A stretch of 64,000 nucleotides of DNA from CAIQPS01 sp963843455 (GCA_963843455.1 CAWJKE010000015.1:62001-126000), one strand, 5' to 3'; positions 36,801 to 46,438 are shown, numbered from the stretch's first letter. Numbers and translations: made by a program. The notes: generated by a model from the sequence alone, not told the origin.

Positions 36801-38015
36801 ACCGGGCCTGGCGTATCGCCGCAAAAGAACTGCTCCAGACCCGGCGCGACCGACTGGCAGCTGTGTTCACCATCATCCTGCCCATCGTCTTCACGATCTT
36901 CCTGGGGGTGATCATCGGGAGCTCTGGGGGCGAGCGCAGCCTCCCGGTTGCAGTCGTTGATCAAGATCTCACTCAGGCTTCTCAGCAACTCCGTGACCGG
37001 CTCGAGGCCTCGCCCCTTATTGCGCTCAAGAGTATGACCGCCGACAAGATCGATACGGCTGTCGAAGACCAGTCCGTCGCCGCCGCCCTCATCATCCCCA
37101 AGGGGTTCGGAGCAGCCCTCGACGGGTCCCAACCTCTGGCCCTGCCGCTCGTGCGCCTGGAGACCTCCACTGGCGCGCAGTCGGTCGCGCAAGCGGTGCA
37201 GACCGCGGTCTCCGAGCTGAACTCCAGCCTGCTGGCCGCGAAGGTCGCGGCCGAGCAGGTGACCACCGCGACCGAAGCAGCCCCGGGGGCGGAACCCAGC
37301 CCGGACCTGGTCGCCTCGGCACGGTCGCTGGCGCAGGCCAGCCTGGCCGCACCGGTGGTCAGCGTCCAGACCGTCGTCGGCACCCCGGCGGCGGGTACCT
37401 TGGGCGCCGAAGTGCAGAACGCCACCGGCTTCGCCATAGCCTCGACCGGCTCGCTTGTCCAATGGGTACTCTTCAGCCTCTTGACGGTGGCGACCGGTGT
37501 GGCGTGGGAGCGGCGGTATGGCCTCCTGCGGCGATTGGCGTCTACCGGGGTGTCCGGCCGAGTGATCATCGAGGGCAAGATGATGGGGATGGTGATCATC
37601 ACCTTCCTGCAGCAACTCATGCTGGTCCTCCTGGGCCAGATCGCCTTCGGTGTGGACTACTTCGGCAGCCCCGCAGCCCTCCTCATGACCATGATCTCGC
37701 TCTCGTTCCTCGCGGCTTCTGTCGGTCTGCTCATTTCGGCGGTCTTCCGTTCGGAGCCGCCGGTGATCGCGACCACCGTCATCACCGCCCAGTTGCTCGC
37801 CGTGCTCGGCGGAGCCTGGTTCCCGCTGGAGGTGACCAGCCCTCAGTTCTCCCGGGTGGCACATTTCTTCCCCAGCGCCTGGATCATGGATTCTCTCCAC
37901 GGCATTACCCTCAAGGACTGGGGAGTGCCTCGAGGTGCTCGGCCCCTTGGGCGTCGTGTGGCTGTGGATCGCGGTCCTCTTCGCCTTCGCTGTGTGGCGG
38001 TTCCGTCCTGAATAA
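36797..38015 (+). CDS. ABC-2 exporter permease, second copy (C-terminal frameshift)
   Basis: This is a paralogue of the previous gene with the same plan. It has a first span (AVFTIILPIVFTIFLGVII), the external VAVVDQDLTQASQQLRDRL and AALIIPKGFGAAL, a Ser/Ala-rich stretch, then spans including LLTVATGVAWERRYGLLRRLA (the ABC-2 cytoplasmic helix) and LLAVLGGAWFPLEVTSPQF. Near 37928-37930 GTGCCTCGAG should be GTGCTCGAG. The corrected end is VLGPLGVVWLWIAVLFAFAV then WRFRPE, with a stop at 38013-38015. It starts at GTG 36797, overlapping the previous stop. It probably forms a heterodimer with its neighbour; the cargo is unknown. Confidence 0.82.
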
Positions 38016-38052
38016 CGAGTTCGACACGTCCGCGCCCGACGCGGAGCCCGGG

Positions 38053-39534
38053 ATGAACCTCATCTCGGTCGATTTCGACCTGGTGATGGTCAACAGGACC
38101 AACGAGCGCCTCTACGGCAAGCCGATGGTCGCCCTCCTCGGCAACAAGTGCTACCGCGAGTTCGAGAAGAGAGACGCTCCTTGTCCGCATTGCCCGGGAA
38201 GGCTGGCGCTCGAGACGGGAGTGGCGCAGGAGGCCGAGACCACGGGACTCCGTGATGACGGCACCCGTTTCGCCGCCCGGATCAAGGCGCATCCGGTGAT
38301 CGGCCCCGACAACCGGCCCACCGGCTTCATCGAGATCGTCGAGGACATCACCGAACAGAAGCGCGCCGAGAGCCTCGCCGTCATCGACACGCAACTGCAG
38401 TCGTCGCTCGCGGGCGTCCAGAACGTACGGAGCGCTCTGAGGGAAGGTCTCCGAGCTGCGTTGCTGGTGGAGGGCATCGACTGCGGGGCGGCCTTTCTGC
38501 GGCACGAGGGAAGCAGCGAGCCCGAGTTGATAGTGGAGCGTGGTCTTGGCCCCGCCTGTCTGGAAGACCCTCGGGTGGTAGCGGTCGTCCCCATACTCCA
38601 TCGAGGCTCTGCCATAGCCGACCTTGTGGTCGGGTCCACCGTCTACCCGGAGATGCCCCCTTCGCTCCGCAACGGTCTGCAGGTGCTCGGGACGACCACC
38701 GGGACGGCCATCTCCCGCATCCTGGCCGAGCAGTCGCGTGGAGACGCGATAGCCGACCTCGAGGCCATCATAGCCGCCTCTCCCCTGGCCACCTGGGCCA
38801 TCGACGGGCGGGGCCGGATTACCATGTGGAACAAGGCAGCCGAGAAGGTGTTCGGCTGGAGGGCCGCCGAAGTCTCGGGCAGCGCTCCTCCGTGGGGACC
38901 GGCGTCATCGGTCGCAGCCGGCCCACGCGAGGTGGTGCTGGACAGAAAGGACGGGCGCCCAGTGGAGGTGAGACTCTCGACGGCTCCCTTCCGCGACGTG
39001 GTGGGCAACGACTCCGCGCTCATCTTCATAGCCGAGGACCTCCGCGCCCAAAGGCGCATCCTCGAATTGGAGAGCCGGATGGTCGAATTGGAGGCCCGCC
39101 TGGCGGCCGAGACGGCGGCGGTAGATCAAGCGGGCGAGCAGGCGAGGCGGTTGGACGGCGTCCGCGTCCTCATCGTCGACGGCAACGAGCCTTGGGGCGA
39201 GGAGTTGGCCGAGATCCTCTCTTCGCTGGGCTGCGCGCCGGTGAGGTGCGTAGCCCCCGAGCAGACGGCCTCGGTGCTGGCGCAGGCAGGCATGTCCGAG
39301 CAACCGTTCTGCGTGGCCGTGGTCGCGCTTTTGGGACCGGGTGGCGCCAGCGGGTTGGGCCAGCGGGCGGCGCTCCGCTCTCTGGGACTGCAGGCGCCGG
39401 TCATCATGTCCAGCGACGTCGACGTCCGGGGTCACGAGCAGCACGGCATCGCCGCCATCCTCAGGCGCCCCTACAGCGTGGATGCGGTGCGCGACGCCCT
39501 GGTGACGGCGCTGCGGGAGAAGCGCAAGACCTAA
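38053..39534 (+). CDS. PAS-GAF-PAS protein with degenerate receiver domain
   Basis: This is a 493-residue cytoplasmic signalling protein. Residues 1-110 are a PAS domain with a Cys-rich insertion (NKCYREFEKRDAPCPHCPG), ending GFIEIVEDITEQKRAE. Residues 115-225 look GAF-like. Residues 232-335 are a second PAS (LEAIIAASPLATWAIDGRG through LIFIAEDLRAQRR). A short coiled coil follows (LELESRMVELEARLAAET). From residue 375 a receiver-like fold appears (VRVLIVDGNEPWGEELAEIL), but the strand that should carry the phosphoacceptor Asp reads VAVVALLGPGG. No kinase, cyclase or DNA-binding output is present. ATG 38053 follows GGAG at good spacing. Confidence 0.75.
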   Translation: MNLISVDFDLVMVNRTNERLYGKPMVALLGNKCYREFEKRDAPCPHCPGRLALETGVAQEAETTGLRDDGTRFAARIKAHPVIGPDNRPTGFIEIVEDITEQKRAESLAVIDTQLQSSLAGVQNVRSALREGLRAALLVEGIDCGAAFLRHEGSSEPELIVERGLGPACLEDPRVVAVVPILHRGSAIADLVVGSTVYPEMPPSLRNGLQVLGTTTGTAISRILAEQSRGDAIADLEAIIAASPLATWAIDGRGRITMWNKAAEKVFGWRAAEVSGSAPPWGPASSVAAGPREVVLDRKDGRPVEVRLSTAPFRDVVGNDSALIFIAEDLRAQRRILELESRMVELEARLAAETAAVDQAGEQARRLDGVRVLIVDGNEPWGEELAEILSSLGCAPVRCVAPEQTASVLAQAGMSEQPFCVAVVALLGPGGASGLGQRAALRSLGLQAPVIMSSDVDVRGHEQHGIAAILRRPYSVDAVRDALVTALREKRKT

Positions 39535-39565
39535 GGCCACGCGACAACGCCGTGCGACCCGATGC

Positions 39566-39571
39566 TAGAAT
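39566..39571 (+). promoter_or_regulatory. Extended -10 element of asd
   Basis: TGC precedes TAGAAT, matching the extended -10 form TGnTAnAAT. It lies inside an otherwise possible N-terminal extension of asd and argues for the GTG start at 39607. Confidence 0.5.
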
Positions 39572-39606
39572 CTCCCTTCACTGGAGTGGGGCGCAGAGGA
39601 GGGGTC

Positions 39607-40635
<1,029 letters not shown>

Positions 40636-40667
40636 GGGGATCTTCGCGCAGGAGATAGCGGCGGGCT

Positions 40668-41555
40668 GTGGCGGCCGACACGTTGGGTAAGAGCCGGCGA
40701 TCGTCGCCCCGGTGGGGAAGGCGCAAGAAGTGGCTGGTCGCGGCTGCGGTGGTCGCCTTCCTCGTGGTTGCGTTCGTCGGCTACTCCTACTCAGAGACCT
40801 ACCGGCTGGAGGTGAAGGAATACACCTACACCAGCCCCGAGGTGCCCCCCGCGTTCGACGGTACCCGAATCGTTCTGCTCACCGATATTCACCGGTCGTT
40901 CTTCTTCTCCCAGGGGCGGGTCGGCCGGCTGGTCGATAGGGTGAACGAGATGACCCCCGACCTGATCGTACTCGGGGGCGACTACGTCTACGGGAGCAAG
41001 GAACGCGAGCGATCCGCCTTTGCCGATTTACGGCGCCTGAAGGCTCCACTGGGGACTTTTGCCGTGCTCGGCAACCACGACTATGCCCACCCCACCGGCG
41101 GTGGGAACGACCCGGCGCCGGCACTTGAAGCCATCGCCGACGCGAACATCACTCCTCTCGACAACAGCGGGGTCTGGATCGAGAACTCCGGGTATCGCTT
41201 CCGGCTGGCCGGGGTAAGCGATCTTCAGCAGGGACACCCGCGGGCCGAGCCTGGTCTCCAGGGAACCACCCCGGGCGATCTGGTGGTGCTCGCCTCGCAC
41301 GCGCCCGATTTCGCGGAGAAGCTGCAACCCGGCCGGGTAGACCTCGTTCTGTCCGGCCATACTCACGGCGGCCAGGTGACCTTCTTCGGCCTGTGGGCTC
41401 ACGTGCCTTCCGACTACGGCCAGAAATACCGGACAGGAATGGTCTCGAACGGCGACACGACGGTGATCGTCTCCAACGGCGTGGGCGCCATCTTCCCTCC
41501 CCTGCGCTTCTTTGCCCGTCCCCAGATCGTGGTGATCACGCTGAAGACGGGCTAG
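40668..41555 (+). CDS. Membrane-anchored metallophosphoesterase (YkuE-like)
   Basis: This is a calcineurin-like phosphoesterase of 295 residues with one N-terminal membrane segment after a Lys/Arg-rich start (RRKKWLVAAAVVAFLVVAFVG), so the catalytic domain is probably outside the cytoplasm. Metal-binding motifs are TDIHRS, LGGDYVYG, LGNHDY, LASHAPD and SGHTHGGQ, all in the usual order. Related YkuE proteins act on phospholipid head groups or UDP-sugars; the substrate here is not determined. GTG 40668 is assigned because the basic N-terminus and span follow it. Confidence 0.87.
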   Translation: MAADTLGKSRRSSPRWGRRKKWLVAAAVVAFLVVAFVGYSYSETYRLEVKEYTYTSPEVPPAFDGTRIVLLTDIHRSFFFSQGRVGRLVDRVNEMTPDLIVLGGDYVYGSKERERSAFADLRRLKAPLGTFAVLGNHDYAHPTGGGNDPAPALEAIADANITPLDNSGVWIENSGYRFRLAGVSDLQQGHPRAEPGLQGTTPGDLVVLASHAPDFAEKLQPGRVDLVLSGHTHGGQVTFFGLWAHVPSDYGQKYRTGMVSNGDTTVIVSNGVGAIFPPLRFFARPQIVVITLKTG

Positions 41556-41683
41556 AGACCGGCGGCCCCGGCGGGACGCGCCCGGCGGAGCCTGGCCGGC
41601 GCCACCACGCGCGGGTCGCCGCCGCGGGTCGCCGCGGGCCCCTCTCCACCTTTGGCCGCATAGCCACATCCGCTCCACTCGGC

Positions 41684-41689
41684 TACCCT
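41684..41689 (+). promoter_or_regulatory. -10 element, leaderless start of the helicase gene
   Basis: TACCCT is followed by six bases and then the ATG at 41696, with no ribosome-binding site between. The spacing is the same as at 27102, 28016 and 44091. Confidence 0.5.
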
Positions 41690-41695
41690 TTACCC

Positions 41696-44011
41696 ATGAG
41701 AGACAGACGCCCACTGTTCGACCTCCTCTCCAGCGAGAACTTCCCGCAGATCGAGCACGAGACCGTCCTTCCCGCCCGGCCCGGCCGGCCCGCGGAGCTC
41801 CCCCGCGAACTCCATCTGCAGCTGGTGGACGCCTTGGCCGCCCAGGGCATCAAACGCCTGTGGACCCACCAGGCCGAGTGCTGGAACGCGGGCGCGCGGG
41901 GCGAGGACTTCATGGTCACTACGGGGACGGCCTCAGGCAAGAGCCTCTGCTTCAACCTACCGGTGCTCGACGGCCTGCTCCGCGACCCTCACGCTCGGGC
42001 CATCTACCTCTACCCCACCAAGGCGCTCGCCCAGGACCAGTTGCGCCGCATCCGCCTCCTCGCCGGCAGACAGGTCGAGACGGCCACGTATGACGGCGAC
42101 ACGCCGACGGCCGCCCGGCAGGTGGCCAGACAAAAGGCCCGGGTGCTGCTCACCAACCCAGACATGATCCACGTGAGCCTGCTCCCCCGGCACGAGCGCT
42201 GGGACGACTTCTTCTTCAACCTCCGATACGTGGTCATCGACGAAGCCCATACGTACCGGGGGGTCTTCGGAAGCAATGTGGCCAACGTCCTGCGCCGTCT
42301 GCGGCGGGTGGCGTCGTTCTACGGAGCCGAGCCGCGGTTCATCCTGGCTTCGGCCACCATCCGGAACGCGCGCGAGCATGCCGCCAATCTTACGGGGGTG
42401 GAGGTGACCCACATCAGCGGCGATGGGGCTCCGGTCGGCTCCCGCAAGATCGTGTTCTGGGAGCCGCCTCTGGTGGAAGACGAGCTCAACGTGCGGCGCA
42501 GTCCCACCACCGAGGCGGCCGATCTGCTGGCGGAGCTCGTCCGTAACCAGGTGCGTTCCATCTGCTTCACCAAGTCCCGGCGGACCGCCGAGCTCATCTA
42601 TCAACTCACGGCGGACCGGCTAAAGGAGAGAGACGCCGGTCTCGCCCACCGTCTGTCCCCCTATCGCGCCGGCTACACCCCCGAACAGCGCCGCGCCATA
42701 GAGACCAAACTCTTCAGCGGACAGCTTCTGGCCGTCGTCAGCACCAGCGCGCTCGAGTTGGGCATCGACATCGGGGCGCTCGACGCTGCCATCACCGTCG
42801 GCTATCCCGGCACCATGGCCAGCCTCTGGCAGCAGTGGGGCCGGGCGGGGCGGGGCAAGGGCGAGAGCCTGGGAATCTTCATCGCCGGCAACGACGCCCT
42901 GGAGCAGTTCTTCGTCAACCACCCCGAGATGCTCCTGCAGCGGGAGGTGGAGGCCGCCACGGTCGATTTCGCCAACCCGTTCATCCATCTGAGCCATCTG
43001 GCCGCGGCGGCATACGAAGGTCCTCTCTCGGCCGACGATGCGCGTTTCTTCGGGCCCGCGCTGCCGGCGGCCCTTGCACAGGCGGAGGAGGAGGGCCTCG
43101 TGCGTCGCAAGAACGAGTCCTGGTTCTTCGCGGGCTCCGGGTTCCCCGCGGCCAAGATCGGCCTGCGCTCCACCGCCGGCGAGCAGTACACCATCGTCGA
43201 TGGAGAGACGGGCGACATCGTCGGCACGGAAGGTGCGGAGACCGCCTTCTCGGCGCTCCATCCCGGGGCGGTATACCTGCATATGGGCGACACCTACCTG
43301 GTCACCGAGCTCGATCTGGACGGCCGGGTGGCGCTGGTGCGGCCGTTCTGGGACTCATATCACACCCTACCTCGGCGGGAGACCGACACCCGCATCATCG
43401 CCGAAAGCCTGCAGACGTCCCACGGCCCGCTGTCGCTCCGCCTGGGCCAGATCGCGGTCACCAGCCGGGTAGTGGCCTTCCAGAAGCGAAGAACAGGTGG
43501 CAACGAGGTGTTGGGCACCGAGGAACTCGACCTGCCCGCGCGGGAGTTCGTCACCGAAGCCATGTGGTTCACTCTACCGGCCGAGTTGTTCCGCTCCGAA
43601 GCGGAGTTGGTCCGGCTGCCCGGGGCCATCCATGCCGTCGAGCACGCCCTCATCGCCCTGCTGCCGCTCTTCGCCATGTGCGACCGCTGGGACATAGGCG
43701 GCCTCTCCACGCCGGTCCATTCCCAGACCGAGGAGCCCACCATCTTCATATACGACGGGCATGCGGGCGGCGTGGGCATATCGCGTCAAGGCTTCGAGCG
43801 TTTCTCGGAGTGGGTCAAGGACGCCCACAAGCTGGTCAGGGACTGCCCCTGCGAGGCCGGTTGCCCCTCCTGCGTGCAGTCTCCCAAGTGCGGTAACTGG
43901 AACGAGCCGCTCGACAAGGAGCAGGCAATACGGCTGCTGGGAGCGCTGGGGGAGGCTAGTGACCCCTCGTCTCGGCTGCGTTTCACGACTCCTCCTTCGA
44001 GGGGTCACTAG
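41696..44011 (+). CDS. DEAH-type helicase with C-terminal cysteine cluster (MrfA/YprA/Hrq1-like)
   Basis: This is a 771-residue superfamily 2 helicase. Motifs are a Q-like RLWTHQAECWNAG, Walker A TTGTASGKSLCF, LYPTKALAQDQL, DEAHTYRGVFGSNVANVLRRL, ASATIRN, then motifs V and VI as ELGIDIGALDA and WQQWGRAGRGK. The C-terminal DUF1998-type domain ends with a four-cysteine cluster CPCEAGCPSCVQSPKC. Bacillus MrfA, of the same architecture, repairs mitomycin adducts; the same role here is inference. The last residues (EASDPSSRLRFTTPPSRGH) and the stop are encoded inside the palindrome at 43949-44018, so the natural C-terminus has probably been altered by that element. Confidence 0.9.
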   Translation: MRDRRPLFDLLSSENFPQIEHETVLPARPGRPAELPRELHLQLVDALAAQGIKRLWTHQAECWNAGARGEDFMVTTGTASGKSLCFNLPVLDGLLRDPHARAIYLYPTKALAQDQLRRIRLLAGRQVETATYDGDTPTAARQVARQKARVLLTNPDMIHVSLLPRHERWDDFFFNLRYVVIDEAHTYRGVFGSNVANVLRRLRRVASFYGAEPRFILASATIRNAREHAANLTGVEVTHISGDGAPVGSRKIVFWEPPLVEDELNVRRSPTTEAADLLAELVRNQVRSICFTKSRRTAELIYQLTADRLKERDAGLAHRLSPYRAGYTPEQRRAIETKLFSGQLLAVVSTSALELGIDIGALDAAITVGYPGTMASLWQQWGRAGRGKGESLGIFIAGNDALEQFFVNHPEMLLQREVEAATVDFANPFIHLSHLAAAAYEGPLSADDARFFGPALPAALAQAEEEGLVRRKNESWFFAGSGFPAAKIGLRSTAGEQYTIVDGETGDIVGTEGAETAFSALHPGAVYLHMGDTYLVTELDLDGRVALVRPFWDSYHTLPRRETDTRIIAESLQTSHGPLSLRLGQIAVTSRVVAFQKRRTGGNEVLGTEELDLPAREFVTEAMWFTLPAELFRSEAELVRLPGAIHAVEHALIALLPLFAMCDRWDIGGLSTPVHSQTEEPTIFIYDGHAGGVGISRQGFERFSEWVKDAHKLVRDCPCEAGCPSCVQSPKCGNWNEPLDKEQAIRLLGALGEASDPSSRLRFTTPPSRGH

Positions 44012-44018
44012 CCTCCCC
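43949..44018 (+). repeat. 70-nt palindromic element, copy 1 (21-bp stem, conserved 28-nt loop)
   Basis: The arms 43949-43969 and 43998-44018 are perfect 21-base reverse complements. The pairing continues outward to 43942 and 44023 with two single-base bulges. The 28-nt loop (43970-43997) contains GGCTGCGTTTCACGACTCCT and matches the loop of the copy at 53544-53571 at 24 of 28 positions, while the arms are mostly different. It overlaps the end and stop codon of the helicase gene and precedes the promoter of the next gene. It may act as a terminator, but the conserved loop implies more than that. Confidence 0.9.
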
Positions 44019-44078
44019 ACGCTGAGTTGGTGGAGCGAGCGGGACCGCGTTCGCCCGGGCGCCTGGGTCGCTCGGTGT

Positions 44079-44084
44079 TATCCT
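44079..44084 (+). promoter_or_regulatory. -10 element, leaderless start of the LOG-like gene
   Basis: TATCCT is followed by six bases and the ATG at 44091. No ribosome-binding site is present. Confidence 0.5.
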
Positions 44085-44090
44085 AGCCCG

Positions 44091-44585
44091 ATGCAACCGG
44101 AGTACATCTCGGTGATCGGCGGGGGCCAGTGCGGAGCCGCCGAGTACGCGACAGCGATGGAGGTCGGCCGTCTCGTCGCCAAGGCGGGGGCGACGCTTGT
44201 GTGCGGCGGGCTTTCGGGCATCATGGAAGCCGCCGCTCGCGGGGCCAGGGAGGCCGGAGGGTCTACCATAGGCATCTTGCCCGGCCACGACCGCGGCCTC
44301 GCCAATCCCTACGTCGAGCACGTCGTCACTACCGGTCTGGGCCACGCCCGCAACTTGGCGGTGGTCAGCTCCGGCGACGCGGTCATCGCGATCGGGGGCA
44401 GTTACGGCACTCTTTCCGAGATCGGGCTCGCGGCAAGGGTGGGCCGGCCGGTAGTCATCCTGTCCGGCTGGCGCCTGCAGAACGACCTGGGCACCGAAGC
44501 GATCTGGTACGCCTCGTCCCCCGCGGAGGCGATGGCGTTGATACGGCAAGCGCTCGACCCGCGCGGGGCAGCGGGCAAGGGGTAA
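44091..44585 (+). CDS. LOG/TIGR00725-family protein (lysine decarboxylase-like Rossmann fold)
   Basis: This 164-residue protein has the SLOG-type Rossmann fold. It starts YISVIGGGQCGAAEYATAME and contains VCGGLSGIMEAAARGAREAGG and VIAIGGSYGTLSEIGLAARVG, equivalent to the GG(x)GTxxE motif of cytokinin-activating LOG enzymes and mycobacterial relatives. It belongs to the short TIGR00725 branch, whose members have no firmly assigned substrate; nucleotide-ribosyl chemistry is a family-based guess. The UDP-glucose dehydrogenase gene begins three bases after its stop, so the two are co-transcribed. Confidence 0.85.
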   Translation: MQPEYISVIGGGQCGAAEYATAMEVGRLVAKAGATLVCGGLSGIMEAAARGAREAGGSTIGILPGHDRGLANPYVEHVVTTGLGHARNLAVVSSGDAVIAIGGSYGTLSEIGLAARVGRPVVILSGWRLQNDLGTEAIWYASSPAEAMALIRQALDPRGAAGKG

Positions 44586-44588
44586 GCA

Positions 44589-45875
44589 GTGAGCCGGTTG
44601 GCAGTTGTCGGGGCGGGATACGTGGGGCTGGTGACAGCAGCCTGCATGGCGCATCTTGGTCACCACGTGGTGGCTCTCGACATCGACGCCGAGAAGGTGG
44701 AGTTGCTCCGCAATGGCGGGGTCCCTATCTACGAACCGGGCTTGGCTGAGCTTATAACCGGCGCGAGGGAGCGAATCGACTTCACCACCGACCTCGCCAC
44801 GGCTTACACCGGGACCGACTTCATCTTCCTGTGCGTCGACACCCCCGCCACCTATTCGGGCGACGCCGATCTGTCCCGTATCTGGGAGGCTCTCGACGGC
44901 CTGCCCCCCGATCAAGCCGAACGCGTGCTGGTGACCAAGTCAACGGTACCGGTGGGCACCGGGGGAGCGGTGCAGGCCGAGCTGGGGGCTCGTGGGTACC
45001 AGCACATCCACTACTCCTCCAATCCCGAGTTCCTTCGGGAAGGGACGGCGATCGAGGATTTCATGAACGCCGATCGCATCGTGGTAGGGGCGGACGAACC
45101 GGGAGTGGCCGATCAGGTGGCCGAGCTGTACCGGGGGATCGATTCGCCTGTGCTGAAGACCGACGTCGCGTCGGCGGAGATGATCAAGTACGCGTCCAAC
45201 GCCTTTCTCGCCACCAAGATCAGCTTCATCAACGAGATCGCCAACGTCTGCGAAGCGACCGGGGCCGACGTGACCGTCGTCGCGCGCGGGATGGGGTTGG
45301 ATCGCCGCATCGGGCCTCACTTCCTTCAGGCCGGGATCGGTTACGGTGGAAGCTGCTTCCCCAAGGACGTCTCCGCGCTCAAGCAGATAGCCGGCAACTC
45401 GGGATACCACTTCCAGTTGCTGAGCGCTGTCATCGAAGTGAACGAGTTGCAGAAGCGCAAGGTCATAGGCAAGCTCAAGCGTCACCTTGGCGACGAACTG
45501 CGTGGCCGGCGCATCGCCTTGCTGGGACTGGCCTTCAAGCCGAACACGGACGACATCAGGCAGGCCTCATCCATCGTGCTTGCCGGGCGGCTCATCGCGG
45601 AAGGCGCCCAGGTGGTGGGCTACGACCCGGTAGCCATGGACGAGATGCAGAAACTGCTACCGGCCCTTGGCTGCAGGCCCTCCGCGCTTTCCGCCCTCGA
45701 AGGCGCCGATGCGTGCGTGCTGGTCACCGAATGGGACGAGTTCCTCCAACTGGATTGGGCCGCCGTCCGGGAGTCGATGGCTCGGCCTGTCGTCATCGAT
45801 GGCCGGAACGCTCTCGACGGGGCCGCGCTCACCGGCATGGGGTTCACCTACGAGGGTGTGGGGAGAAGGCTCTAA
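44589..45875 (+). CDS. ugd: UDP-glucose 6-dehydrogenase
   Basis: This enzyme oxidises UDP-glucose to UDP-glucuronate with two NAD+, feeding surface polysaccharide synthesis. The 428-residue protein has the NAD-binding start LAVVGAGYVGLVTAACMAHLG, VDTPATYSGDADLS, TKSTVPVGTG, NPEFLREGTAIEDF, the central KYASNAFLATKISFINEIAN, and the catalytic-cysteine block GIGYGGSCFPKDVSAL. The C-terminal UDP-binding domain has LGLAFKPNTDDIRQASS. GDP-mannose dehydrogenases share this plan, but the motifs fit Ugd better. GTG 44589 is the start. The nearest polysaccharide gene is the O-antigen-ligase-like protein at 47083. Confidence 0.92.
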   Translation: MSRLAVVGAGYVGLVTAACMAHLGHHVVALDIDAEKVELLRNGGVPIYEPGLAELITGARERIDFTTDLATAYTGTDFIFLCVDTPATYSGDADLSRIWEALDGLPPDQAERVLVTKSTVPVGTGGAVQAELGARGYQHIHYSSNPEFLREGTAIEDFMNADRIVVGADEPGVADQVAELYRGIDSPVLKTDVASAEMIKYASNAFLATKISFINEIANVCEATGADVTVVARGMGLDRRIGPHFLQAGIGYGGSCFPKDVSALKQIAGNSGYHFQLLSAVIEVNELQKRKVIGKLKRHLGDELRGRRIALLGLAFKPNTDDIRQASSIVLAGRLIAEGAQVVGYDPVAMDEMQKLLPALGCRPSALSALEGADACVLVTEWDEFLQLDWAAVRESMARPVVIDGRNALDGAALTGMGFTYEGVGRRL

Positions 45876-46026
45876 CCGCGCTCTGCTTTGGCATTACAGC
45901 TTTCCTCCGCCTATCCGCTCCGCCCAGTTCCATCGTCGGGTTGTGGTCCTGTCCATTAGCCATCCTCTATGTAATGAGCGTAAACCAAACCCAGTAGGCA
46001 TGAATAAAGTTTAGGAATCAGTGTCT

Positions 46027-46042
46027 TATGATAATATTGTTT
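46027..46042 (+). promoter_or_regulatory. AT-rich promoter region of the small unknown gene
   Basis: After a long GC-rich stretch the sequence turns AT-rich from about 45990. It offers overlapping -10 candidates TATGAT (46027-46032) and TAATAT (46032-46037). The 204-base spacer before it (45876-46079) holds no other feature I can see. Confidence 0.4.
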
Positions 46043-46079
46043 ATGCATCGCTATGGCACCTTTGAAAGTGAGGTCGACA

Positions 46080-46322
46080 ATGGCCAAGGGTAAGGGGTTC
46101 GAGTTGATCCCCCAAGCCGTGCCCATGCGGCAGCGATCGAGTTTCTACAAGGAGATCATCAACGAGTTCCTGGCCAGCCGCGAGAAGAGCGCGGTGGTCG
46201 CCGGAACAGACCGCAAGCCGGTGACCCTTGTGCAGGGGCTGCGGAAGGTCCTCGAGGCCGAGAGCGTCAACAACGTGCGAGTCGTCCAGCGAGGCGCCGA
46301 GATCTTCCTGATCAAGGACTGA
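46080..46322 (+). CDS. Small basic protein of unknown function
   Basis: I do not recognise this 80-residue protein. It is compact, charged and without a membrane segment: a basic start (MAKGKGFELIPQAVPMRQ), a helix-like middle (SSFYKEIINEFLASREK), and a mixed end (VTLVQGLRKVLEAESVNN, then VVQRGAEIFLIKD) that reads like a helix followed by two strands. ATG 46080 has GTGAGGT six bases upstream; an in-frame ATG at 46053 would add nine residues. Its own AT-rich promoter and a strong terminator show that it is an independent, probably well-expressed unit. Small DNA- or RNA-binding proteins look like this, but no motif proves it. Confidence 0.75.
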   Translation: MAKGKGFELIPQAVPMRQRSSFYKEIINEFLASREKSAVVAGTDRKPVTLVQGLRKVLEAESVNNVRVVQRGAEIFLIKD

Positions 46323-46401
46323 GGCGCCGGGCGGAACTGGTGACCGTCGGTCGCGCCAGACCGCGAGTGTCACCGACTGCGACGGACATGGCCTAGATAC
46401 A

Positions 46402-46438
46402 GAGGGGCCGCCTTCCGGCGGCCCCTCGTCGTTCTTTC
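46402..46438. terminator. Strong intrinsic terminator between convergent genes
   Basis: GAGGGGCCGCC (46402-46412) pairs perfectly with GGCGGCCCCTC (46417-46427) around a TTCC tetraloop. It is followed on the plus strand by the T-rich GTCGTTCTTT. It would end transcription from 46322 and, by the same stem, from the minus-strand DUF4282 gene. Confidence 0.85.

Noticed and set aside
41556..41695. Tandem GCGGGTCGCCGC copies in the spacer before the helicase
   Set aside because: Two imperfect copies in GC-rich low-complexity sequence; no further structure.
43786..43986. Minus-strand gene starting at the GTG in the loop of palindrome copy 1
   Set aside because: Despite a perfect Shine-Dalgarno, it is wholly antisense to the helicase, and the equivalent frame from copy 2 diverges at once after the loop.
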